A stretch of DNA of 64,000 bases from Auriscalpium vulgare (GCA_019915015.1 JAHBBC010000052.1:51127-115126), one strand, 5' to 3'; positions 1 to 12,906 are shown, counted from the stretch's first letter. Numbers and translations: made by a program. Notes: generated by a model from the letters alone, not told the origin.

Positions 1-402
1 CGCCGCACCCCAGCCCCCCCAGGACCACCCACCCCAGCTCCCCTGCACTGGGGCCTCCGCAACCGCCTCCATGAGCGGCTGCGAGCGCGTGTCCACCTCC
101 GCGATCGCGCGCTCTCGGGGATCGCGCGGGGGCGGCCTGCTTGGCCCAAACGCGCTCGCCCTCCCGGCTGCCTGTCTGTGTCGCCACACCCCCTGGTCCG
201 GGTCCCAGGCAAGACCTCCCTTGATCCAGACGTAGCCCGAGACGGGCTTCCCAATCCTCCTGCACTGCCTTGTCAGCTGGATCATCCGTGGGCACTCGGC
301 AAGGGCGCACCATTCTTTGAAGCGCTCCTCGCGCTTCTTCAGCTCGGTGGCCTTCTTGCGAGCTTCGCGCATCCAGCCCGGCTGGGGGGTGTCAATGCGC
401 AT
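1..402 (-). CDS. hypothetical protein, 3'-truncated by window edge
   Basis: An open frame runs from an ATG at 402 leftward to base 1 without a stop, giving 134 codons, so the gene continues outside the window. The product starts MRIDTPQPGWMREARKK and is basic and helix-prone for about 45 residues (many K, R and E). A middle part follows with KPVSGYVWIKGGLAWDP, then a proline/arginine stretch, and near the edge a tryptophan/glycine-rich run (GGWSWGGWG). A TATA-like element lies about 85 bp upstream of the ATG, which supports this start. I do not recognise the family. The coding call rests on the long open frame, codon character and promoter position. Confidence 0.55.
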   Translation of the reverse strand, partial: MRIDTPQPGWMREARKKATELKKREERFKEWCALAECPRMIQLTRQCRRIGKPVSGYVWIKGGLAWDPDQGVWRHRQAAGRASAFGPSRPPPRDPRERAIAEVDTRSQPLMEAVAEAPVQGSWGGWSWGGWGAA

Positions 403-484
403 GGGTGGGTAGGGCGTGGGCGAGGAAGACGGGCGATGGATAGGATACTTAGTAGATTGCGCGTACGACTTGCCCGCGCCGGCT

Positions 485-492
485 CATATATT
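485..492 (-). promoter_or_regulatory. TATA-like element of the left-edge gene
   Basis: On the minus strand the sequence reads GAATATATGAG about 85 bp before the ATG at 402. That is a plausible TATA position for a fungal gene. Confidence 0.35.
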
Positions 493-1131
493 CAAGCACA
501 ACCCCGGCCAACACGGGGCAGTCGAGATGATCATGGGGGGCCGTCGATCGGTGAGGACTGTTCGTCCATCGATGCACGTCGGCCGCGGCATCGCTAAGAG
601 TGGTGGGGGATGTACGCCGTGTGCGCCGCCGACCTCGTGCAGTGTCTCAGGAATGGTGGAGCGGGTCCGGTCGACAACTGCGCGGTGTATCCACAGGTAA
701 CCGGATGAATGGCGGCGGCTTGCGCTGAGATCGCGGGGCGGGGTTTCGCGGTATCTTCGGCGCCCGCAGGCAATGACTCGGCCCCACGCCACGCATGGCG
801 AAGGGCGGGGTTGCGATCAGTCATGCAGATTAAGTCCTCAGAGAAGGACAGAGGGGTGTACTCACTGTGCCGACCCCCGACTCTGGCAGCCTGACAACGG
901 CGTCCGTCGTGTCGGACAGGAGGACGCCCACTTGTTGTAACGTATCCTGTAGAGCTAGTTAGCATACAAAATGATTGGAGTGAGCCCGACAACTTGCCTT
1001 GCTCAGCATGCAGCCCGACCAGACCCCGACAGCGTAAGTACCTTGAAGGCCAAGGGAGCTGGGTGTGACGGCCTGTGACACCCCGCCGGCAGCGAACATT
1101 ACGACCCATTCTTATGTGCCTACCGTCAACC

Positions 1132-1473
1132 ATGCCGACCAACACTCTCTCCCTCGTCATGCTCGAGATTGACCTTGAAGCCCAAGGGACCATAGTGCGT
1201 ATCCATTGACTATACCTACCGCACTCCCTCTGATGGTTGCTCGCCCAGGTCATCGACGTTCGCGTCACTCCCAACGGCAAGAAGTCGTGCACATCGTACT
1301 CCATCCCACCGGCGCTGAACCTGCCACACGCGCGGCCATCCGGTCTCCCCGTTGTGCGCACCGTCAACCTGAAGCTCAAAGTAGGGGACAAGGCCAACGA
1401 TCGCTCACGCGTTGACCTCGCTGAGGCCGTCGACCTCATCAACGGCGTCGCTACAGTCTACGGCAGCGAGTAG
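1132..1473 (+). CDS. small hypothetical protein, at least two exons
   Basis: Exon 1132-1194 and exon 1249-1473 join in phase 0 across a 54-nt intron (GTGCGT...CCCAG), giving a 95-residue product that ends VDLINGVATVYGSE. The second half looks like a small beta-rich domain (VIDVRVTPNGKK, VRTVNLKLKVGDK). A further in-frame exon may lie at 971-1033, joined through a GTAAGT...GGCAG intron at 1034-1092, which would move the start to 971. No family recognised. A long minus-strand frame overlaps the locus, but its codon pattern is poorer and it lacks this splice structure. Confidence 0.45.
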
Positions 1474-1706
1474 CGTGGAGTGGGCTCGCTGTCCGTGTCC
1501 TTTGGCCTGCTTTTTTTGCGTGCACTGACTCGCCTTCAGCCGGTGCGCGGGCCACCAACCTGAGTATCTCGCCGTAGAAATTTTCACCCGCCATCACCGT
1601 CCATACCGTTGACGCTTCGAATGAATGATTTCTTGACGCATTGTGTGCTACCTGTCTGCCTTGAGATGAACGTTCACGACGCCTGCATATCAAATGGACT
1701 ATAGGA

Positions 1707-4700
1707 CTAGTATATGGTGATGTATGTATGTCTGTCTACGAAAGAAGACACGTGGAACGAGTCACAGACGTCCAAGACGTTGTCGGACCTCCAGTGACGC
1801 GGCACGACCGCACCAAATCGTGGAAGAAGGTGCACGCTCCGCCGTATCGCCCCGATGTCCACCACGGCCGACTGCCTCACACCATCCGCCCGGTATGACC
1901 GCTTCACTCGGTACATGAGGTGGTCAGGCTCTGCAGCGCCCGTGAATGGCGAAAACCACTCGACAAAGGCCAGGTATTTCGGGCCCTCGTACTGCGGAGG
2001 GAAGACGGCCTCTCGAGCCCTCACAGGCAGGCTGAAGATGGCGCGTAGCTGCGCGACGCGATACCCTGCGTGAAGTTTAGCAGCAGTCGATATCTAACCT
2101 GTTGCAGCACACCTTGGACTCCGTCGCCATCGCCCGCTCCCGTGTTGACCAATACAGTGTCGAAGCGGCCAGGCACGGCCCCTCGTGGGCCGAGATAAGA
2201 CGGCCGAGCGTGGGCGGCGTCGCGAGTGTCCGGGGCGCCGTCGATATCCTGGGGGTCTGCTAGCCAAAACTTCATGACGTTGTAAGTCGCAACGGTGCGG
2301 AAGGGCAGATGGAGCCCGTTGGCGACATTCGCAATCTGGGCGTCCGTATGGTTGGGGTTGCGCTCGCGAAGGATGTATCGAGCCAAGGCATACTCAAAGT
2401 CGGCCGCTCCGTGGCGATGCGCCATTTGCACAAAGGAGACGGCCTTGGCACTCGGATTGCGCGCAATATGGATGCGTGGATGGGGAACGACGGCGGCTGG
2501 AATGGCGGCGGCGTGGCCTGCATTTGCGACTCGCCACTTGATGAATTTTGCATGTCGAAGCACCTGTTCGCGGCGGACGAGCCATTTCGTCATTTGAGGG
2601 TACACGTCCTTGTGGTTTGAAGCCCGGTACGCGTTCTTTGCGTAGTCGATATGGAGCCGCTCGGTTGCCTCTGTGTTGCTATTGTCTGTTGTTCCGATGA
2701 GCTTGATAGAAGTAACATAGTGAGCAAGGGCGTGCAGCTTGGGAAAATTGAACCCTTCTCGAATGCCGAGGAGCTCAAATATGAACTTGCTATCATGGAA
2801 GCGTTTGAGAGCCTTGCTGAGGTACTTGAGAGTGGCGTCGCTATGCGAGGGATATTGTGCCAAGTAGAGGAAGTCCAGGAGCGCGCGGACCGTGCGCACG
2901 ACGTGTGTGGGAGACGTCCCGTCGGGGAGTGGCAGGTCGACGATAAGGCCGAGCAGGACACGGCAGATGTCTTTGTGTTCCTGTCCAGAGACGCGGGAGA
3001 GTATCGAGATGCCGTTCTTGAAAACGCGTGTGTTGTGATTGGGCGGGAGGCGGGCGCATCGCGCATCGATTTCGGCCGAGCCAAAGGCAACTGTGAGCCA
3101 ACCGACGAGATGCTTGACCATGCCCTGATACAATTGATGGAGGATGTCAGGAGTGATTGCGACGAACACGTTGGAGTAGGGCAGGTCCTCCCAGAAGGGG
3201 TGCAGGACTGGCTTGAGCCCAACGTTCTGGCATGCCTCGATGTACGCCTCCGGCCCGCGATCGATGGCAGAGAGGGCCTCCCGAGCAGCTGAAATGCTCC
3301 GCGGAGACGGCAAGGAAGGTGTGTAATCGCCTAGGGAATCGGGATGGACAAAACACTTGGGACACTCGCCAGATTTGACGCATGCGACGAGAGCTTGCTC
3401 GGGGTAGTCTCCGATGAACACGGCGAAGATGGGGTGGCAGCGACGGACAACGCCGTCGCCGCTTGCCATGTTCATACCGTGAAGTGCATGCGTGCGTGTC
3501 GGCGAGACGATTCTGTGAACGCACGCATGGAATAGATTTGCTGCGGCGCGCCGGCGAGTCTCTGCAGTGGTGATATGGGAGAGGCGGGCAGTAGGAAGGT
3601 AGCCGATTAGAATCTGCGCCTGCTTGGATGGTTTGCGCCGGTCTTCCTTCGCAATGTTGCCGATGGTCAGATAGAGGGGGTAAGCGGATTTGTTGCGAAA
3701 GTCGGTGACAAGAGTCTTGTCAGAGGAAAAGATCAGGGGCACAACGGTAGCGCCCGGGGTTCTGCTTTCGAGCAAGGTCTGCAAGCCAGATATCAGCCGA
3801 TATGCCAGGAAGCGAGCGCTGCGACACACCTGTATATGCCACCACCACTTGCCCGTGTTCATCTGGCCGTACAGGCGGGGGCCATCATGCTCTGCTCGGT
3901 CGGGTGCACCTTCGTCTTCTTCATCGTCGTCGACATAATGCGCCTCCGGGGTAAAGGCCATGGAAGGAAGATACTCCGGGTTGCCGTACAGCGATCGTAT
4001 GCATGCAACAATGTCGCGGGAATACAGCTCGTATGTTTCACCGTCAACGGTGATTTCCTCGCAGTTGAACTCGGGGAATTTCGGCATGGAGGAGTCAATG
4101 ATGGCGTTCAGCGCTTTGGACGTGTTGAACGACAGGCCAAGTTTTTGGCGAACCTTGGAAAGCGCTGCGCATGAGCCATGAACCGTATGAGAGCAGCGCC
4201 ATGACGCACCTCATCAATCTGTAGCAGCTCAGTGAAGGCCGTCGACGAGGGCCCGCGCAGCTTCGCCCATCGTGCAATCTCCCACTCCAACTTATTTTGG
4301 AACGGAGCCCACACGTTTGCAGGCCCGCCGGGACCAAGCGCGTCGCGGTAAGCATCGTAGGTCGCCAGCGGCGCCGCCTGCGCAACGGCCTCCCCTGCTT
4401 GGCCCCCAAAGCGGACTATCTTCGCCCGCTTGTTAAGGCCCTGCTCGTCTTCATGCCGCCGCTGCTGCTCTGCGACGCGCGCCGCCTCCTCCTCGTCCAT
4501 GGCCGGGAAGGCCGGATGCCCGTTGAGTTCGTCTGCGGGTTGGGGATCTACTGGGTGGGGGCGGTCCTCGTCCATGGGCTCATAGTCGACGTCGAGCTGG
4601 CCCGCTAGCTCCTCGTCCTCTTCTTCCTGCCCCTCGTCTAGGTCGTCGTCGTAGGGTGCATCGTCTCCCTGCGCTGCGATATCGTCCTCTCCAGCCCAAT

Positions 4701-5178
4701 CGAGATCGTCCGGGGCCAGGTCGTCTCGCCAGATGTCGACTGGTGGCAGAGAGGCGTCAGTGCTTGGCCACAGAGGTTCAAAGGGACGACGCTCACGAGG
4801 ATCCACCCCATCGAATCCCTCTTCGCGTGCCTCGAATTCTTCGTAGTCAGAGCCCAGCGGTGATTGGGCGCGCACGGTGACCTCACTGCCGGCGGAGGGA
4901 AGTGGCGCTCCGGCGGGATGGACCGCTGCTGGGGAAGAACTGGAGGCAGGGAGTGGGCCGGGCGCATGCAACTCCGCTGCGGCGACGGTAAGCTGTCGAC
5001 GCCGATCGTGTGAGGTTGTGGGGGCTTCGTCGGTGGGGTGTTGGCGCTGTTGCTCGCGAAAGGCCGCGCAGCGCAGGGCCGTCGTCCAGCGAAGATGCTT
5101 GGTGAGTCCGGACGGTAGGAAAGTTTTCCCGCAGCCACCGCAGGGCTCGCGATTGGTAGACATGATGCGTGAATTCAA
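1707..5178 (-). CDS. Plavaka-type transposase
   Basis: Three exons (5178-4210, 4153-2113, 2065-1707) join in phases 0 and 1 into a 1122-residue protein. The introns are 56 and 47 nt. The N-terminus carries a zinc-finger-like CGGCGKTF...HLRW...C segment typical of Plavaka transposases, followed by a long acidic linker (about residues 100-230). After the first splice comes EVRQKLGLSFNTSKALN, then conserved blocks: a WWWHIQ segment, GATVVPLIFSSDKT, YPLYLTIGN, IGDYPEQALVACV with CPKC, DILHQLYQG, TEATERLHIDYAK and QMTKWLVRREQ. The second splice restores the family ending YRVAQLRAIFSLP. Plavaka is a basidiomycete-expanded DNA transposon group related to CACTA elements; the protein should cut and join element ends in the nucleus. 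The reading frame looks intact after splicing. Terminal inverted repeats were not located by eye. Confidence 0.9.
4154..4209 (-). other. intron 1 of the Plavaka transposase gene
   Basis: On the minus strand this 56-nt stretch begins GTGCGT and ends CCAAG. Removing it joins ELLQIDE to VRQKLGLSFN, the contiguous sequence expected in Plavaka proteins. Read through, the frame leaves the family sequence and stops. Confidence 0.8.
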
Positions 5179-5352
5179 GGGGAACGGGAGGGAGTGATAC
5201 AGGCAGGGACCAAATCACCAAGGCGGAGCTATAATGTGGCGCGCCCCGGGCAGGTCCTATAAAATTGCTTCCAAGTCAGCAGCGGGCAGACCGTGCGACT
5301 TGTCCTCTCACCACACTGTCCCTCATTTTGTCTGCCCGGTGGCCGCTCGTCG

Positions 5353-8300
5353 ATGCGCACTCGTAGCAAGAAAACATCGGGCGCCCGCAAAGATAGCGAT
5401 GGGCAGCAGCCCCCTAGTACGCAGCGCAAGATAGCGCCACGTCAACGCGGGAAGCAGGCCGCCGGCGGGGATGTCAACGTTGATGGGGATGTGAACACCC
5501 CTCCCATACGTCGTGAGCGGCTATGTCTCGTAGTGCAGAGCGCTGGCCGTTAATCAACACCCACAGAGCCAAGAAAATCAGCAGCGAAGAAAAAATCGTC
5601 GACTGGCACGCAGCAGCTCACCTTTACTCGACGTATGCGGCGTCTGACAACTCTTCCACAGCGCTGGACAGATCCAGTCGCCCCGCCAACGGTGAGAGCG
5701 AGGAGGAAGCGTCCGACGGCCCTGGGGCTCGCAAGCGGGCGGCGTCAACTGCCGAGCCGAGAGCTTCTAAATCAAGCGCTACTAAGAAAGCAAAGTCAAA
5801 CGCAGGTGAGTGAAGGCGTGCATTAGCGAACCATTCACCCTCAGCGCCATCACAGCCCCGCGAGCACAGTCTGGAAAGCAAGGACCAACCGTGCGCGAGC
5901 AGGCCGCCAACGAGTCTGCCCTGAACGATGCGCTGGACGAAGACACGACGGATGAAGACACGCGCGACACGTGTGAGTGATTGCTCGGGATGAAGTCAGA
6001 ACAACCTCACCTTATCATAGCGCATGGTGCTTTCCCGGGTCACGCCCGTTGAAGATCTCCAGAGGGCGGCCGACAACTCCTGGATGGCTTCGAACGCGAG
6101 CCTGAGCACATCCAATCGCGGCACACAACTGGCGCTGGACGATGAAGAGCTCTTTGGCGAGGCCCTGGATCTTCCGGAGTCCGACGGAGAGGCGCCTGAG
6201 AAGGATGAAGAGTGGTCGGCGGAGGTAGACGGCGAAGAGGGAGGTAGGAAGTCTAACGTCGAGCGTCAGTTCAACCGGGCGGTGAGTTGGTTCACCTCAT
6301 TTGGACCTCAAGCTTTCAAGCGCTGAGCGCCTTCTCCGTGGGATCCAGACGCCCCAATGGGCCTCAACAGACGCTGTACCTGCGCCTGTCACAGAGGACG
6401 AGCGACGCTTGCTCGACGACTCCCTGGCAGAGCTCTCCGACTTTGAAGACGTCGCAAAGTCATCCTCCCGACCTCGCCACTCCTCCTCGCGCTCATCCCG
6501 AGTCATTGCCTCGCCAGAGGGCTCCCCGCCGCGCATCCCGTCAGCGTTAAAAGGTAAGGGGAAGGCTGCCATCGCGGCCGCTCAACCGCGCCCGCCCGTC
6601 CAGAAGAAGGCACCAGCAAACAACACCCACGGCCATGCGACACAGGTGGAGGTATGTAGGCGCACCCCGCGGGCCACAGGCATGTCCTGTCGGTCGGACT
6701 CACTTGTTTTCCTCGCAGATGGTCGTCGTCCCGCGCAGGCCCAACATGTCGCGGCCTTCAGCGCAGAAGAAGGCGCCGTCGAGCGACCCTCGAGGCCATC
6801 AGAGCGAGACACAGGTAAGTTGGCACGCCCGATCTCCCACTGGCGTTAGCTGATCTGTTTGGCTGGTACGTTTGAACGTTGCCAAGGTACGTCGCCGCCA
6901 TATTCTTGACGTCTGCGCGGCTGACGACGAGTTGCTCATCGCAGACCGCTGGCCTGCTCCCGAGCATGTCCGGTGTGGTCGTCGTCGAAGATTCGTCGGA
7001 CGACGGTGAGGCATCCGGGTGGGGCAGATACGGCCGCGTATGTACCTCCCGACATCGGTTGCGCTGCGCCACTAACGCGACAAGCGCAGACACCAACTGC
7101 CGCAGCAAATGGCAGCAGAAGAGCCGCAGGCACGCCATCTACTCAAGTTAAGGAGATAAGTTTTGATTAGTATGCGTACTAACAAACTTCAGAACGGCAT
7201 CGACGACGACATGCTACAGCTCGTATTGCACGACAGTGCAGACGGGCAGGACAGTAACCACGGCCCCGACGTCGCCGGCTCCGTCGCACGCAGCAACTCC
7301 TGCGGCCCTGCAAGTCAAGCCGTGAAGACTGCTATCGCTGCACCGGCTAGTGAGCGCAACGGCTGGCCGGCGTCAACAGACCTGGTCTTCCCTGAGAAGG
7401 GTGGAAGGAGTCGTATGACCATGGGCGACCAGACACGAGATGTGGCGCAGGTCATCCAGCGCGCCATGAAGCATGAGGTGTCGAAGTTCATGTTCTTCAA
7501 AAATGCTTACCCTGTGGAGGGCGCTAGGGAAGCGTACATTGCGGAGGCGCTAACTGTCGCCGCGACCGACTTGAAGAAGATGGACATCGTGGCAAGGCTG
7601 CAAGAGGACCCGGCGTACAGGGAGGGCATGGCCATCATGGTGAGTCATCGACATTGCTGCTGCTGGGGTGCGCTGAGGAGGACGCATCTTTTTAGCCCGA
7701 GGCGCGGATGGCGAACCATCGGTTGAAGATCAAAGTTGGGGCCGACAACATCGTCAAGTCCGCGTACAAACTCAAGGAGATACCCGAGGGAAAGTACGCG
7801 AAGAATATGGCACGCGTGCTTCAGGGCGGGCTCAATGGCCGTCTGTACGTCTTCCCAGGCGACATCGCGGTGAGTGGGTCTTGCCTCCCCAATTTGTGTG
7901 CCTTGTCTGACTGGAGTGACGCTTCCCTCTGGCGGCGGCGGGCGCGGCTGCCTAGACTCTGAAATTCAACACTGGCCTGCCGTTCCACCACCCTGCCATT
8001 GTGGACCTCCTCGAGGAGAAGTTCTTCGGAGCCCGCGCGGCCTTCCGCTTCCCGAAGGCATTGTACATCAACGTGTCGCCTGGGCGCAAGGAGCCCGTCA
8101 TACCGCCAGTGATGCTGGCGTTTGTGGCAACAACGGTACGTTCCTGTCGTGCTAGATCTATCAAACTAACCGCGACACAATGTAGATCGACGCGGGCCTT
8201 CAATCTCACGCGCTGGGCCCCGGCGCTGCGACCAAGATCCCTTTCGACTCGGACAAATTCAAGCTCGTGTACCAGGACCATCTGAAGCGCCTTGCGCGCC

Positions 8301-8548
8301 TGAAGGGTACAAATGCCCAAGCATTCTGGGCAATGCTAGCCAAGTTGTACCAAGACGCATCGTGAGCACTAGCTTTGTGGGAGTATAGCCTTGATCATGT
8401 GCTGATGTTCCTTGCATGTAGATCTGGCGCGGGCCGCGACCCCAACGAGTTCGACGACGGCGACGGCGACGCACCCAGCGATGACGAGGACGATATCGTG
8501 AACGCCAAGCATTTTGCTGCGAATTTTGCTGCCAGTGGTTCGAGCTGA
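5353..8548 (+). CDS. DUF6532 domain protein, many exons
   Basis: The 3' half is well supported. Exons 6719-6811, 6945-7037, 7090-7146, 7193-7639, 7696-7869, 7956-8135, 8186-8361 and 8422-8548 join in frame. The product has a disordered Ser/Lys/Asp-rich N-terminal region and a C-terminal domain with RDVAQVIQRAMKHEVSKFMF, LQGGLNGRLYVFPG, FNTGLPFHHPAIVDLLEEKFF, PPVMLAFVATT and FKLVYQDHLKRL. This is the layout of DUF6532, a family of unknown function common in Agaricomycetes. The acidic tail includes DDGDGDAPSDDEDD. The 5' part (5353 to about 6300) is also coding-like, but its exon joints are uncertain; an exon at 6024-6281 would need a 31-nt intron. The gene is divergent from the Plavaka transposase across about 175 bp, so the two may share a promoter region or belong to one element. 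Confidence 0.65.
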
Positions 8549-9120
8549 CTGTGGGCCACGCTGTGGTCGCGGTTTCGGATGCGGTGTTGTAAGTGCAGGC
8601 TTATTTGCGCGCGATCATTGCTTATTCCTTCATATTTTCTGCAACATGGCCTGTCCCTGTCCCTAATACTACCATGCTTGTCTTCTGCTCTGTACTTATT
8701 ATATACTCTGTGCGCCAAATTAGAGCCTAATTATATGCTATTGCTGTCTGCAGAGTCTGTGGGATATGGTGCATTGTGTGCAAATAAGATACAAATAAGT
8801 GCACAATAACGAAGGGGTACCCTAATATAATGCTAATCATAATTAGCAGCTATAAGAGGTAATTTAGACGATATTAGTATAGAGTAGGTTTCCAGATGAA
8901 CCAAGTTGCTCGCTCACCGCCCTCATTTTTTGACGCATCACGGTCTCTCCGCAGTCTCCACTGTTGCTGACCTCTATCTTATGTGTCCTTCCGACTTGTC
9001 GTTGAATAAGCGATCACTCTTGGAAGTTATAAGTCGTGGATATTCCCTCCCAACAACTTGTCCATCTATCGACACACCAATTCTTCACCCGTATTCCTTC
9101 CAGTACTATCTTGACGCACC
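8549..9120 (+). other. intergenic stretch without a recognised gene
   Basis: AT-richer than its flanks, with short TAATTAGC-type repeats around 8820-8860. It holds the 3' region of the DUF6532 gene and the promoter region of the next gene. I see no coding sequence or RNA gene. Confidence 0.5.
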
Positions 9121-12100
9121 ATGGTCCTCACGCGCAATGCATCTGCTGCCGCCGGCCAAGAGCCCAACATTGTCAGTTTGGTTCTACCTCGTCTCTGCCT
9201 TCATCGTATTCTAACCAGGTGCCCCCTCCCAGGTGGTTCCTGTTTCTGCGAACAAGCCTACGGAGACGAAGCCAGCCAAGTTGACCAACAAGAAGCCACC
9301 CAAGGCGACCACCAAGAAGACGACTAGGAAGACGACCAGGAAGGTCAAGCCAACTGCCAAGGCGGGCGGTAACAACACGACCACCGTTACCCAGCCTGCA
9401 GTCACCGAAGAGGTACCCACCTTTCAGCCAATCAATAGCCTCGGCGAGGACGTTGCGCAGGCCCAGGCCACTGCGGAGCATGCCGGCTCAGCGGATTCTG
9501 ACGTCTTTTCTGGGCATTACACTTTGGCCTCCGAGCGTCTTGTCACTGTCCCTGCGGGTTTGCCTCGTCAGGCTGATGGGTTCGTCTGTCCTTTCTTGCA
9601 GGTTTCCACTTCCTCATTCCCGCGGGTCCGTCAGATTCCAGCCTCGCAAGTTGACTTATGCCCAGGCCGTATCCCGGTCCCCGTCTCCAGTGTTTGTCTA
9701 TCATTTGTCATATTTTTCTCAGTGCTTACCTGCCTGCGCATAGTGAATCTTCGGATGTTGTCTACTATGATGCCAGCCCGTTGGCCAACAAGTCGCGCAT
9801 TCCTCGCCAGCCATCATCCGCTGTCCCTATCGGCGGTGCGACTGTTGGCCTGTCCAAGTTTGTTTCTTCACGTCTTGAGATTTCTATTATTCACCTTGTT
9901 TGTCTTTAGTCCGGCTCAGGGTATGGGCAGGGATGACGCGGTGTCTACCAGCGTTGAAGGCGTCGTTACACTGCCATCGACTACCGCTCAGCCGGTCATG
10001 TCACCCTCGACAGTTCATAACATGTCTTCAGAGCATGTTCCGGTCAACACAGTGTACTATTATTCTACTTGCGACATTCCGTACACTCACACACATTCTC
10101 AGTGGGCCCAAGGGAGTTCATAAGGGGAGAACTTTGAAGACAAACACGAAGACTTCTACCGGTGACTCCGAAGTTGTCATCAACAAGAAAAAGCCGGCTA
10201 CAAAGAAGCCGGTCTTGTCTCCGCTTCATAACAAAACCGATTCGCGCATTGCAAAGTAAGTCCTCATCCATTTTGCGCTTTGCCATGTTACTCATATAAC
10301 AACCACCAGGCGTAATGGTCCTCCACCTAGGATGCAGGCTGCCCCGTCATCAGGTTCATCTTCGAGTCAACCATCGACTGCATTGGGGACAACGAATTCC
10401 ATGTCCACCGACTCCGACAGCCCCTCAATGCCAACGTTTGTCTTTATCTTCTTTCATGGCTCCTTTGCTCATATCTTACCTAGTCCCGAGAGGATAGTCA
10501 CGGTGCCCGTGCAGTATGTCCACACTCCTCCACATGATATTGGTGTCTTGACATGCTCCTGCAGGCCCACGAGACCCGCGCGCATTCTTACAGGGCGCAT
10601 GTCGACAGGAGGCAAGCCAACACGTCGCCAGTGCGTCACCGTCATATTTAAATGACTTTCTTTCTTGTTCTAACTCCTCATCAGGGCTGTCGCGATTGTG
10701 ACAGCCGACTATGACATGGAAGATGTTCAACCGGAGTTGGCAGCCAGCCCCATTGCGCCAGTGCCTGACGTCGCTCATCTTTTTGATGATGACGTTCAGC
10801 TTGTCAGCGACACTCAGCGTTATGCCTCGGATTCAGAGGCGGATCAAGTCAGCGGCGCACTTAATGCCGACTGTACCACAGACAGGGATGGCGATTTCGG
10901 CGCAGACCCTGCGAACACTGGAGCTCACAACGAGTCTGGCGAGGAGGGCAGCATGGATGTCGACGACACTCACAGTGTCTTTGTCGAACATGGTATGTCC
11001 CCGACACTCGTATTTGTGGTTTTCCATTGACTTTCGCAGCAGAGAATGACCGTGGCCATACTCAGTCGTCTGAACACATGTCTCCGTATGTGCCCATTGA
11101 TCACCGTGTTCAAGCTTTGCTTATTTTGTCATAGCCCGCCATCCACACAGCCGGGCAGCAAGCGTTCCCACAATCAGATTGAGTCTGATGATGAACCGCC
11201 AAAGTGCGCTTTATATTATTTCTATTTACATTGCTTACTTACAATTCACTCAGAAAGCGACGCGCAGGCATGAACCATGACGAGGCACCTGCTGAGAGCT
11301 CTCAGGGTACCACACAGTCAGGCTCCAGTGTTGTCCTTCTGTCACCTCCGTATGTATGACACTCTCGCTTTCACACACATCCCTCATTGTTTTGCCCATA
11401 CAGGAAACAGGAATATGATCAGGTCATGCGCGCCGAGCTACAGGAGGAGATCTTGAAGCACACATACAAGGCCGTGCCTCGGCTCCGGTAAGCACTCTGG
11501 CTGATTTATTCTACAGTATCGTGCTCATAACATACTGTCTAGGTATACTGACCTCATTGACGAGGACATATTTGTGCCATACATGTTCTCACGTGTAAAC
11601 GATCCTCAGTATCCGCGGGTCATCATAAGGTGAGATCATTTTTCCCCTTCGATACTTGATCGCCCCTCTCATTCTTGCTTCTTACTAGTGACTTGATCAA
11701 GCTCGTCGAGTTTGCATCCCATGCTGGAACCAACATGTACAATCCATCGCGTGCCGATCCTGCGTTGTTCAAGACGCGGACCAATCCAAAAGCGAAAGCA
11801 TACACCGACATCTGTCGCGTTGGCAGTAGTACTTTTGGCAAGAACGCCAAGCTCCCGTTGGCATGTTCGATTGTCTGGAGTCACACATCGACCATCAACT
11901 ATCCAGAGGAATACAATGGGAAGCTCGCAGCAACACTTTTCGGGCATGGTCTTTCTCAGGAACTTGTCCGCCAGATGGCGTTTTTTGCTCAGGTTTTGAA
12001 TGACGACGGTCTTTCCCCAGTCGCCGGACCAAATGGCACTTTGAGGTTCGGCACTTACAGCGTTGATCCATCAGCAAAGCCCACTAGTCTGTCGCTTTCG

Positions 12101-12575
12101 CCTGGCTTTTTATGTCATGTCTGACTTGCTCACAGCCTCTGCCCGCTCCGGTCGTACTGCCCGAGCAATCGACAAGTCTGCTGTCATGTCATCTTCTGCT
12201 ACGATGCAGATGAACGACACCTGCAACATGCTCTATCAGCGTCGAACGCTAGGGGCAAATGCAAACAGTACGTGACCAGTCTATCTTTTCTGATCTATGT
12301 CTTACATGCTTGGCTTTACAGTTCCCGTCTGGGATGCAACAGGTCGCTTCAAAAAAGGATCCAAAAACCGTATCGGGAGTGCGCATAGTTTCCTGGCTCA
12401 ATCTCTGCATGATCCATTGTACCACGATCCCATTCCTGATGATTCGCTTTGCGCTGTCCTGTACACAACGACACGTACGGTCCGTCGGAATGACGAGGCA
12501 GAAGAAGAGTCTCGCCTCCTTTCCTTCAACATATCAGGTGTCATCATCTTGGTGATGCCGAACGCTGCCTCCTAA
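9121..12575 (+). CDS. large multi-exon protein of unknown function
   Basis: The ATG at 9121 opens MVLTRNASAAAGQEP. A phase-0 intron (9172-9232) leads into a very basic, lysine/threonine-rich segment (KPPKATTKKTTRKTTRK), then many short Ser/Thr/Asp-rich exons to about 11.4 kb. The C-terminal part is a folded-looking domain: RYTDLIDEDIFVPYMFSR, YPRVIISDLIKLVEFASH, NPSRADPALFK, LACSIVWSHTS, LFGHGLSQELVRQMAFF, then FPVWDATGRFKKGSKNRI and ESRLLSFNISGVIILVMP before the stop at 12573-12575. Splices near 11632 and 12092 restore the frame (VIIS|DLIK and KPTT|SARS). The basic low-complexity front could bind nucleic acid, but I recognise no family. The exact number of exons in the middle is not settled. 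Confidence 0.55.
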
Positions 12576-12906
12576 TTCTGTCACCCTTTCATACAATTAA
12601 TCCAATGTATTGTGTTTGCTCGTATAAGTACACTGTGATTTTTCAATTGTCCTTCCTCATCACTGTTGGTCATGCATAATACATTTGCTGCTTGTCTGAT
12701 TTCATCTCTTTGTGCACATAAGATGATCTGAAATGTCATTTGGCAGACATGGAATTGACATCTTGCAATGTCAGTTGATAACTCTTGTGGGCAGATTGTT
12801 CACCTAATCTAATCTTATCAGTCTCCACAGCTTATGCAAGCATGTTGGACTTTGTGCGTCGGCTACCTTCTTTGCCTTCAACCACAACAGTGACAACACA
12901 ATCCCA
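12576..12906 (+). other. AT-rich spacer before the Helitron genes
   Basis: Base composition changes sharply to AT-rich here and stays so to about 24.2 kb. The left end of the Helitron should lie in or just before this stretch, but I could not find the hairpin-bearing end seen on its relatives. No gene seen. Confidence 0.4.

Noticed and set aside
594..1442. 282-codon minus-strand open frame
   Set aside because: It overlaps a plus-strand gene with clean splice sites, has no promoter pattern or recognisable motif, and is rich in Arg/Ser as shadow frames in GC-rich DNA often are.
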